DNA of 64,000 bases, taken from contig CM055607.1 of NCBI GenBank assembly GCA_029379385.1, positions 29,943,235 to 30,007,234 on the forward strand, written 5' to 3'. A program made the position numbers and the translations under genes. This DNA comes from Quillaja saponaria (lineage: Eukaryota > Streptophyta > Magnoliopsida > Fabales > Quillajaceae). Each line of letters starts with the position of its first letter. Positions within the stretch are counted from its first letter, which is position 1. Shown here in pieces: positions 11,058 to 21,233 of this stretch. Under the pieces are notes generated by a model. It did no database searches. It was not told where the DNA came from and saw only the letters and a program-made list of their open reading frames with translations.

Positions 11058-13215
11058 AGACATGGCGTCAGCGCCACTTGCACTCTTTATAGCCCTGCAG
11101 TTATACTTCTGCTACTGCTTCCTTTCACCATTTCTTTTGTTCACTTTTTACGTTTCTGGTCGTCTAATAACTAAAAAGGGAATTATATACGATCTGAAGT
11201 GACATGGATAAGATGCTGATGTAGCAACTTAGTTATGTATGGTTATACTTCCATGACTCGTTACTGTTAAAGTGAATTCCTTCTGAAATATATGTTGATC
11301 TTCGGTTGGAGTGATTTCTGATTTTCTCTCTTTTGTTTTTCCTAATTTTTGTCTTTTGTTATGAAGAAAGACTAATATTATAATTTTTTTTTTCTTCAGA
11401 CATATATTATATAGGTTGAGTTTTGCGAGAATGGGAATACCAAACTGTAGGTTGTGTTCAACAGATCCAGTGTCTTATGCTTTATACAACCGAGACCACA
11501 CATATACATTCTGTATTCTTCCTCTTATCCTAGCACTTAACTTGGTCTTTCCTGTGTTTTGTAGGCATCGTGCAGATCCAAGTTCGTCTGTTAGACTGTA
11601 GGTTACAAACATACTTTTTTTTTTTTTTTTTTTTTTTTCTTTTTTAGAACTCGCGTGATTTGGGTTCCAAATCTTTAACCATTGGCAAGCTCGAGTTTTT
11701 GTTGGGTAGTTTGGTTTGTCAAAAGAACATAATTGTGCACTTATTGAGCTGAATTCAAAAATAAGTAAAAAGTTTTGATCTTATATTAATTTTCAGTTTT
11801 ATTTTTTAAGAATTTTTGAAGTCATTTTTATCTTTCCATATTTACAATTTGTTAATTAAATTACATTTTTCTATTAACATATTATAATTTAACGTAACAT
11901 AAAAATATTATTTTTTTACCTTATAAAACTTTTTTGATTATTTTAATATTAAATATATAAAATTCTTTTATTTATACATGAGAATGAGTATATGTATTTT
12001 GATTAAAAAAATTTAAGTCTTAAAAAATAACTTCATTGAAAATATTTTTTTATTAAATTAAAAATTGAGACAATTCTTAAAGTTAAAATAATAATTAAAT
12101 AAAAAAGTGACAATCCTATTAACTAAACTCAAATTTATTTTTTTTTGTCTTCAATTAGGATCAGAGTATGAGCCTTTTAACTCGACAGGCATCTTACGAA
12201 ACAACAAAAATTTGTGTCTTCAATCAGGATGAGAGTTTTGTCTAAGCCTTTTAACTCAACGGGCCTCTTACGAAACAAACCAAAAAAATTGACTATGCTG
12301 CGAGCATAGACAAGTTCTCTCCCGCTTAGGAGTGTGCACGGGTCAGTTCAATCCGGATAGTGATAAATTTTTTAACCGAATCGAAATTTTTAAATAATAA
12401 AATTTATAAACCGAACCGAAAATAGACATTATCCGAATTTACCCGAATCGAAAAAATATGACTAGTTCGGTTCGGGTATTCGATTACTCGAAATTTATCA
12501 ATATTTTACTAAAATTAATTGAAAAATTATATTTTTTTTGTTTTTGAATCTCATACTTTTTAAATTCATTAGTTATTATAAAAGAAAAATACAAAAAAAC
12601 ATAATATATTAAAATATTCAACACAAATAAAAATATAAAAATATAAATTAATACAACATTACATTAAAAATAACAAAAAAAATTATATATTTTGATTTTC
12701 GGGTAACCACGGGTACCCGTGTGCACTCTACTTCATTACCCGTAACCGAACCGAAAATAACGAATATTAAATTTAACTACCCGAACCAAATAAAAAAAAT
12801 ACCCGAATTTAACCTAACCGAATTACCGGTTCGGTTCGGGTATTCAATTTTTCCGGGTTCCTTGCACAGCCCTAAGTCCCGCTGTCAATATTTACAACTA
12901 GTTCAGTGTTAATCATAGTAATTTGAAATCAGGGAAGCAACAAAAGCAAAGAAACACACAAACGCTATATTAGCAAACGGCAAGTACGTTGGTTGCTTAT
13001 TTAACTTTAGTGCCCAACCAAAGCACTTGGATGTTGATAACATCATCCTAGACCTAGATGAAAAAACACACTTAAACAGCACCCGATAATAAAGTACTTG
13101 GATGTCCAACACATCCTAGATGACAAACTATAACAACACACCAACAGTTAACCTAGTACAAAGACAGTTCAAACAAGTTGCATATGCGCAATTATTATCA
13201 AACATCAGTGCAGCT
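11058..13215. other. Intergenic: LUL 3' flank, poly-T tract, MITE
   Basis: The first few hundred bases are presumably the 3' UTR of the upstream gene. A poly-T run follows at about 11613-11640, then AT-rich sequence, then the hAT-like MITE at 12327-12875. From about 12890 the sequence is probably 3' UTR of the minus-strand gene ending at 13216. I see no other gene. Confidence 0.55.
12327..12875. mobile_element. hAT-like MITE with TIRs and a 7-bp flanking duplication
   Basis: The left end reads TAGGAGTGTGCACGGGT. The right end, reverse-complemented, reads TTAGGGCTGTGCAAGG, so the terminal inverted repeats share TAGG..TGTGCA. TCCCGCT lies immediately before the left end (12320-12326) and again at 12877-12883, consistent with the 8-bp target duplication of hAT elements with one changed base. 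The interior is full of CCGAACCGAA and TTCGGTTCGGG tracts in both orientations, common in plant hAT MITEs. No transposase is encoded, so it is non-autonomous. Confidence 0.8.
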
Positions 13216-14622
13216 TTAGTCTCCCCACCACTGATGCACAAAGACACCATTGCGTCTGAGGCCCTTGAAGAGATCCATGCAACCTCCCCTCACCACACCT
13301 TCATCACCTGCACTGCCTGAGCAGTGAAGAAAAAGTTCATCAACAAAGCATATGGCTCCACTTTCAAATAAATCTGAGATGAACTTCAATTCAACCGTTC
13401 CTGAATTCATCTTCAGGACCACGAAATCAGCATATTGCACAGTTTCTTTAAACCAGGCAAGGAAATTAAATTCTTCATCTTCCAAGGATGGATCCAGATC
13501 TCCTTCAGTATTATTTGGGACTGGGACCTTCTTCCCGACCAAACCTGGATGATAAACAAAGGTGACACCAGGCTGTTTTACATAGGACAATAGAATTGAT
13601 GTGTTATAGTCCACAAAATAAACATTAAAAGCTTTCCGATCAATGGGATAAGAGGGAAGGAACCAACTGGTTACATTTGAGTTTGGGAGGCCCCCTGCCC
13701 CAATATCTACATAGACCAAGCGTTTCATAGTCGAATTGTCCATAAACTTGGGCAAATACGAGATCTTTTTCTCAAACTCTATTGGTTTTTCCACCACAAG
13801 CGGCTCCATCTGCTCAATAAGAGGCTTAGTTACTGCAAGACTTGGGCAGTCAGATGGAAGGCGAAATTGCTGAAAGGGACTGGCATTTTCAGGTTGTTTC
13901 TTGAAAACAACTAGATTTAGGTCATTCATATAACGAACATGCACAACCCCAGAACTTCTTAGTAACGATGACACGGGGGCAACAGATCTAATCAAGTTAT
14001 CTGGGCTTGAACCACTGATACCCACAAGCATAGCCCCAATTCCACCAGGCTTAAGAATGCGCTCAACATCGAGCACAAGTAATGCAGGGACAGAAACCTT
14101 ATCTAGATCCCTGGAGAACACAAAATCGAAAGAACAATCCTGGTAATCGAGCTCATAAGCAAAATGTTTCTGTTTGAGCGAGAAAAGGCGGTGTTTATTA
14201 ACACCACTGACGCTGGAGAATCCCAATTGTTGCATTGCTGACACGGCTAATGCAGATCCTTCTCCAACACATAGAGCTTTGGCACCACAATCCAAAAATT
14301 GTTTACCCATGAGCTCCGTGACCACACTAATAGTCAATTTGGCATCTTCTTTACAACGCGGGGAGTCAAATGAACCCCAAAAGGGATTCACAAACCGACT
14401 ATGAAACAAGTAAGAACCCGCAGTCATATTATCATTTGCAGAACCCAAATCTGCTTTACAATCATCTGGGGTCACAGAGGCCAACCATCCGAAATCGAAG
14501 CCCGATAGAATGTGAAGCAAAGAAACGAGAGAAATAGCCGAGGCAGCCAAGAATACCCGGAAAAGCACAAGCCTCGCTATAGACCCATTCGGGATCTGAA
14601 ATTTCACGGCTTTTGAGTCCAT
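13216..14622 (-). CDS. Membrane-anchored SAM-methyltransferase-like protein with DUF7870-type C-terminus
   Basis: A single uninterrupted exon encodes 468 residues. A hydrophobic segment at about residues 18-42 predicts a type II signal anchor, so most of the protein would lie in the Golgi/ER lumen (inference). Residues about 95-230 look like a degenerate class I methyltransferase fold: ALCVGEGSALAVSAMQQLG at the SAM-loop position and ERILKPGGIGAMLVG at the post-motif III position. The second half (about 260-468, with YVDIGAGGLPNSNVTSWF and ending HQWWGD) resembles the conserved plant domain now called DUF7870. It matches, from memory, proteins annotated as SAM-dependent methyltransferases such as At5g40830/At3g27230. 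No substrate is known to me, and catalysis is not proven. I took the first ATG because the following residues lead straight into the anchor. Confidence 0.9.
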   Translation of the reverse strand: MDSKAVKFQIPNGSIARLVLFRVFLAASAISLVSLLHILSGFDFGWLASVTPDDCKADLGSANDNMTAGSYLFHSRFVNPFWGSFDSPRCKEDAKLTISVVTELMGKQFLDCGAKALCVGEGSALAVSAMQQLGFSSVSGVNKHRLFSLKQKHFAYELDYQDCSFDFVFSRDLDKVSVPALLVLDVERILKPGGIGAMLVGISGSSPDNLIRSVAPVSSLLRSSGVVHVRYMNDLNLVVFKKQPENASPFQQFRLPSDCPSLAVTKPLIEQMEPLVVEKPIEFEKKISYLPKFMDNSTMKRLVYVDIGAGGLPNSNVTSWFLPSYPIDRKAFNVYFVDYNTSILLSYVKQPGVTFVYHPGLVGKKVPVPNNTEGDLDPSLEDEEFNFLAWFKETVQYADFVVLKMNSGTVELKFISDLFESGAICFVDELFLHCSGSAGDEGVVRGGCMDLFKGLRRNGVFVHQWWGD

Positions 14623-15339
14623 AAATTTTCAGTTTTGACACTCAGAAAAGCGCACGAGAATTAGATTTCTGATAAGAAACGCAATTTCGCAGAGTGATAT
14701 TTCAAGATACTAATAAAAAAAATAGTAAACTTTTGAGAGAAAATCAAAGCCGAATCCAGAAGAGAGAGAAATTTAGCGAGTGCAAAACCTGGAGGAAGTG
14801 TGATTACCACCCACGAGGACTCCCATTGATTTTTGAAAACTTAACCAGACCCTCCTTGGAACCCTTTTTGGCATTGCTTCGTACCAGCTTCCATCCATCT
14901 TTGGAGGATACAATCCATTCATTAGACCCAGAAACCTAGCTACCTCTCATTCTGTGAAATTCTACATTCAGAATGTGAAAGGGTTTCAAGAATCTCAGGT
15001 CTGAACCAGTGGAAATCGGGGATTTATGTATTGTAATTAGATTTAGGGTTTCTTTTTCTTGCTTGAATCGAAACCAACAAAGGTAGAGAGCTCGACTCGG
15101 AGAGTGGAGTGGAGTGGAGTGGATAACGCGGATCTGAAACTCTAATTATAGTACTACGGCACAAGGAAAACGCATCGACACCGACGGCATACGTGGCAAT
15201 AGCTGCAACTTCCTCAGCCTTAATTTTTTTTTTCCTTTTTTGTTTAAAAATATACTTTAATCCATTGATTTTGCTCTAATCACGTTTTAGGGTTTATTTT
15301 AGAGTTTGGAAGAAAATGTAATGTGGAAGTGATTTAAAA

Positions 15340-15600
15340 GCTGTTAGAAAAATACATTTTTTTAAATAAAAAACAAGAGAAATTTATATAAATTTTAATA
15401 ATTATTTTATTTAAATAAATATAATTATAATATTTGTTAAAATAATATTTTTTTATATTCAATATTTTAAAAAAAATCAAATCAAATAATTTTTGAACAT
15501 CTCATATCACTTTTACGTTAACTCATTTAATTATTTTTTAACTTTTTAAATAGTCTTACTTATAAGTATTTATATACACTACACTTTTACGTTTATTTTA
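15340..15600 (+). repeat. Dispersed AT-rich MITE-like element, copy 2
   Basis: Partner of 6481-6800, in the same orientation, sharing AAACAAGAGAAA, ATAAATTTTAATAATTATTT, CACTTTTACGTTAAC and TTTAATTATTTTT in the same order. Confidence 0.5.
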
Positions 15601-16854
15601 ATTCTTTTAATTATATTTTATTGAATATTGATCAATATTTAACTAAAAAAATAAGATATATTCATCTTCACACCTATAAATTAAAATGTAAGTAACATTT
15701 TTTTTATTTTTAAAGTTATTTTGATGGGATGAGAGAAGCTTGTTGAAGTTTAAATTTATTTATTTATTTAAACAAAGTAAAAGTGAGAGTTCAACTTGAG
15801 CAGGCCTCAACAAAGTAGACAGACTTTTTGGTATGTTTATGGCTTTTTTGATTCCTTGTTACTATAGAATATATAGTTCAATCAACTAAGTGGTATATAT
15901 TATTGCTTAAATTAAAATAATATTTGCCTTCTCTATTATTGGAGGAAAAAACTCCTGAGACACCCTGGACAGCTCAGCAACCAATTCCTATTGGTTTGAA
16001 AAAAGTGTTTACAGATCAAGATTCAAGGGGATGTACTTGAATTTTTTATTAGGAGCTTTATTCCAAATAATAATAAAATAAAAAGAGTAAATTTCATCTC
16101 TTCCCTCCAAGTTTACCTTAAAAACACTTGCACCCACAAATTTGAGGAAAATTTCTCATCCACCCCTCTAATCATGGTTACTAAATTCAGCTATTTTATT
16201 TGTTTTGATTCTAACTTGATGTGCTGGGTTGGATCATGAGAATTCAAGTTGGATTCTCTATTTATTTATAATGTATAAATATTTTCTCATAGTTATATGT
16301 AGTTTATTTTATTGTTTATAAAAGAGTAGGTCAAATTTAATACAGTTTAATTGATTTAATTTAGAATAAATGCATTCATTTTAAAATTCATGATTGATGT
16401 GAGTACATTAATATTATAATTATAATCAATTCAAGGAGTATTTCGGCATTTTTTTTCAATACATGTGTTTAAGTGTATTTTAAAAAAATTGGAGGATGAA
16501 AATGAAATTTACTCTAATTTAAAAGTCAGGTGCTTCTTCCAATAATGGGGTTCACATGCAAATTAATAATTCAATTAGGTCCAGCCGAAAAGAATTTGTT
16601 ATTTATGAGAATTATATTTTTTTTTTTTTTGTGGTACTTTAAGAGTGCTCGAGCTCGATACTAGGGAGTGAAGAGACAGGTACTAATCACTTAATCTAAG
16701 CTCTCGATAATATAATTATATTTATTTGATTCCTAAGAAATTAGTCATATCTCTCTTTATGTAAATCTCTTATATTTTGATAAAGTAAAATTGAATTTTA
16801 AATTCTCAAGTTTATTAAAATAAAAAATTATTCTTATTAATACTATTTCTTGCA

Positions 16855-16856
<2 letters not shown>

Positions 16857-16888
<32 letters not shown>

Positions 16889-16915
16889 AAAGAAAAAAAA
16901 AAGGAGGAGGAGGAG
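16857..16915. repeat. Poly-A (30 nt) plus A/G-rich and (GGA)n microsatellite
   Basis: An uninterrupted run of about 30 A is followed by a short A/G stretch and GGAGGAGGAGGAGG. It could be the tail of a retroposed sequence, but I see no recognisable body next to it. Confidence 0.7.
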
Positions 16916-18986
16916 GAAAATGATGGTTGATCGTGACAAGAAAAAAACAAAAACATGATGTATATACCTAAAGTGGAGTCGTCTTAGAGAAAATGGCCGC
17001 ATTTTAATGACATTTATGAATATTTGGGTGTTTTAACTAACAAATCGCAATCACTCCGAAAAGACGAATAAGACCAATTTGTTTTTACGTGAATGGAGAG
17101 AAAACTTACACAATCCAACACTAGAATAAGAGAGGGTTAATTAATTTTGTAAAATCTCTTTACATCATTCTAAATATTTAAAGATCAAATATCACGTTGA
17201 TTTCGAATGAAATTTTGCAAAATTGTAAAACTATTATCTTATATTATATAATTTATGTTATTTAAATTAACAACAATGAATGATATTAAAGACACCTGAT
17301 ATTTTTATTTATTTTTAATATAAAAATTGTTAGGACGATATGAATCTGAGCTAGAGTTGGGCATTTTTGGGACTTCCGGCCCATCATTTTAAGTTAAAAC
17401 ACTGCCTTTCGTAATTCTCATAGTCCAAAATGTTTTGGTGTCCATTTCAGTTTCTGGTCCGACGAAAGCCAGAAGACCAGGCCCAACAACGAGAAAAGCA
17501 GAAACGGACAGTTAGAGTACAAACCCAAGCCTAAGAGGGCTTCAGGAAATAACAAATAGCCCAAACAGTTTACAACTAATATGGGCATTACCCATTTCCT
17601 ATTTTAAAAGTGGTTTCAAAATGTCTTAATTTTCAAGTGTGAATATGGTGGTATAAGAATATATTTGGAACGTTGTCAACTAAATACTATTGATTGAGAT
17701 ATTGGTTTGGTGGTAAAACATATGAAATTTTTTTTTTTTTCTAGTGATTTTATAGATTTGAATGTCTTTGGGAGAAAATTCTTTAAATTTACAAATATTG
17801 ACATATATGACATGTATTTATCTAGACCAAAATGGTAATTAGTTAAATTATATAAAAATTGGTTCGAATAAACCTAATCACTAAATGTATAAAAAATAAA
17901 ACTTGAATATTTCAAGCTGCACAAATAAATAATCTTAGATCAATTGCAACTACCCAATTATCCTTTTTTTTAGTTTGTTGACTTCCTTTGTGTTTTATTT
18001 AACTTTTTTTTTTTATTATTTATAAGAGGAATCCATCTTGATTAATCCACAAGAATAATCTTTTGTCTTTTGTTTAGTTTTGTCGATGGAAGTTGTGAAG
18101 AATAACATAAACAATAGCAAGATATATAAGGAATAGGATGTCAAGTGGATTGTTATATTAAACTTGTCACTATCATTATCATCTACTCGATTATTTTGAC
18201 TACTCTAATTGCAAGGCAACAATTATATATAGGAGGAGCATAATGGCATCAAAGGGATGTGGCCAAATTTATACGATTCAGAAATTTCTTTAATTCACTA
18301 TAAGATGGATAGAAAATAAAAGAAATGTTTAAACTCTACAAAAAATAGCTAGTGTGTGTCATTGACAATATAAATAAAAGTGAATTTTATATATAGTAGT
18401 GGATTGCATTTGAAATCCACTAATTTATATTTTAGAGCTTTGTGCAGGAACCAAAACGTAATTCCACCAAATTCTAAAGGGTTGTAGAGAATAACTTTTT
18501 TTTAATGAACTTTCTTCTTTTGCTAATACACAAGTCTTTAGCCAATTTCATCGCATCTTATGAATATGTGGATGAAAAGAGATCAAATAGATGATGCATC
18601 TCTATGAAGTTTTTTTCTATAAGTTAACCCAGTCTAGATTAAAACCACACACAATAAATAGAGGATTACACTTGTTAATCCCACTTTTATTATGTGTAAT
18701 TTAAAATAGATCCAATATTAAGAATTAATCTAATTAATGTGCCTCTTTTCCAATTACAACTTGAAATTTACTTGCAAACTCATAAATATATATTTTAAAT
18801 TAACAATACTATTTTGATCATTTTAATTTTCAAACCATAAAACTCCTATGTTGAGATGCTAAACATACGAAGGAGAAGAGTTACAAGATAAATTTTTGCC
18901 AAATTCAGGAATATAAATTTAAAACAAAGCTCATTGTGGACCTAATTGTAAAATTATTAGCATCGCGTTGCTTGTGAATTATATTT

Positions 18987-18988
<2 letters not shown>

Positions 18989-19017
<29 letters not shown>
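18989..19017. repeat. (TA)n microsatellite
   Basis: About 14 uninterrupted TA units within an AT-rich stretch. Confidence 0.9.
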
Positions 19018-19021
<4 letters not shown>

Positions 19022-19140
19022 TCGGAATTGACTTATATAATAAAAAAATTACAATTAATAAAAAAAAAATATTACACTATGTTAATATAATTAAACAAAT
19101 AAGTAAATCTAATTAAAAACTAAATTCATTATATAAATAT

Positions 19141-19740
19141 TTAAATTTTTTCTTTTAATAATTAAGATAGAAGAATAATTATGAAAATAATATTATAATA
19201 ATTAAAAATATACTCTTAATATTTCTTTTAATTAATAGTTTATTTTTTAATTTTAATTTGTGAAATTGAGAATAACTAGCAAAGAAATTAAGAATTACAA
19301 TCATATTAGTACTGAAATAAGAAGAGTTAGAAAAAAAAAATAGCAATATAGTTAAAGCACAATATTTTAATGTTATGAAATAATAATGAAATATTAACAA
19401 AAAAATGTAATTAAAATGGATTTCATAATCTAAATATATAAACTTTTTCTTTTAATTCTTAAGATAGAAGAAGAATTAAGAAAATAATATTATAATAAAA
19501 TAAAAATTATACTTTTAATATATTTTTAAAAATTTTTAGTTTCTTTTCCTATTTTTGATTCATAAAATTGAGAAGAATTAAGAAAAAAAAATTAATTATT
19601 AAAAAAGAGTTATAATCCTATTAGTATCAAAAGGGAGAAAAGTTAATGAAAAAAAATTACTAGTCTATTCTAAGTGTAATATTTTAATACTATTAAATAA
19701 TAACTAAATAATATTTATGTAATAATAAAAACTCATATGG
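19141..19740 (+). repeat. Diverged tandem duplication, unit about 300 bp
   Basis: Two successive blocks share ordered motifs: TTTTTCTTTTAAT, TAAGATAGAAGAA, AAAATAATATTATAATAA, ATACT(C/T)TTAATAT, AAATTGAGAA, ACAATCATATTAGTA against ATAATCCTATTAGTA, and AATATTTTAAT. The second block starts near 19443. There is no coding potential. Confidence 0.6.
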
Positions 19741-21233
19741 ATATATAAGAAAATAAAAAATTCATGTCATTAAGCCATTTTTATATATAGTATAAATAGA
19801 TATAAATAATTATGAGAAAAATACTAATTAATTTCGTGAGAATTCATGAAAACCAGTTCTCGATTCTTTGAGATCAAAACTTATTGTTGTTGATGTTAAT
19901 TTCCAAATGGTAAAACATTATTAGTAGAAATACTCATATGGCTTAGTCATTTGAGACTTAACTCTTTTAATTTATTTTTAAAAAAATTGTTTTAATTAGG
20001 TCTATCAAAATTAATTTTTTTCCTATTAAATCACAATAAAATTTGACAAAATTAGTTGACATATTTTTAAGGAAATGAACAAAAGAAGCAATTATGATTT
20101 TTCAAACCATCCAATTTTATAGATATTTTTAACCATATTAGTTAATTATACTATGCTCCATCTAGATTTAATAATTATAATTTGAATAAAATTAAAAATT
20201 CAATTAGAAGTTCAAGGAGTTGATCTGATGGTCAAGAAAAAATAATATTTTCTTTTCTTTTCTTTTTGGGAGGCTGTAAAAAGTTAAATTCTCAAACATA
20301 GGTATATCTTTGTCTGAAATGGAAAGGTGGATTAAGTCACGTAATTTGATCTAAACATCACATGACAAAAAAAAAAAATTAATAATTAAATTAAAGATGA
20401 CCTAATAAGAAAATTGTATGATATCAATATTGAAAATATTAATGGTTTATTTAAAAGTTTGGAGGGGGAGGGGAGGAGCATAAATTAAAAAAAAAAAAAA
20501 AAGAGACTTAAGAGGAGCATAAATAAAAAATGACACTTATTTTTCTAATTTTTAGTATTGGGTAAGAGTATATTGAGGTGATAACTAGCCAAATTGGAGT
20601 TAAGTTTTATCAAAACTCGGTTCTAACTCTAGTAAATTTTAAATAATTAGAGCTGGGCTTGTATTCATTAAAACCTCACGAGGATAAATCTTAATCTCGA
20701 GCCAACTCGGTTGATTAAGTACTTTAAAGATTTGTCTTACAAATTAAAAAAAATTGTGATCAAGTGGAGTTAATCTCTTTAACTCAGAAATAGATTTTGA
20801 CTCCTTTCGAGCTCAAATTAAAGCTCAAAATCATAAAACAATACGAGCTTGATCGAGCAGGAGTTCAGGAGCTGCCCGGCTCTTAGCCATTACTACGTAT
20901 GCTGTCTCTTAGCAGCCCTTACACTCGATTTTCTTGCCACCTTCCCACAGAAAGCAGTTGACAACTTGACAAGCTCTCTTTCTCTCTCTCTATTTCACTT
21001 TTACCTATAAGGATGTTTCTTCCAGTTTTCCACGCTTAACCCAACTCTCTTTAAGGTGCCACTTGTTCTAACAACTCTCCAAATTAGGCCTCTGCTTATT
21101 CTCAACTTCGATGTTAGCTGGAGGGTTTTAGCGTTTTCAGCTTACTGAAGTTTAGAGCTTTGTCAAATTCCATTTTTTACTTATAGTTCTGTTGCTTTTT
21201 GCTGTTGTGGGTATCGCAGAAATCCTTTGAATT

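Larger units (their letters stand above)
14623..21233. other. Intergenic: 5' flank of the minus-strand gene, then 6 kb of repeats
   Basis: Sequence just above 14622 is probably the 5' UTR and promoter of the methyltransferase-like gene. It includes a small (GGAGT)n run near 15106. Beyond 15.3 kb I see only AT-rich sequence: copy 2 of a dispersed element (15340-15600), a 30-nt poly-A followed by (GGA)n at 16857-16915, a (TA)n run near 18989-19017, a 300-bp diverged duplication (19141-19740), and a GAGCT/CTCGAG-rich stretch near 20570-20890 that resembles a decayed MITE. A CT-rich segment (20970-21000) probably belongs to the promoter or leader of the next gene. Confidence 0.55.

Noticed and set aside
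16757..17002. Minus-strand open frame rich in Phe
   Set aside because: It is the translation of the poly-A/poly-T tract.
20570..20890. GAGCT/CTCGAG-rich segment resembling a MITE
   Set aside because: Half-symmetric motifs are visible, but I could not find terminal inverted repeats or a target duplication, so I did not list it as an element.
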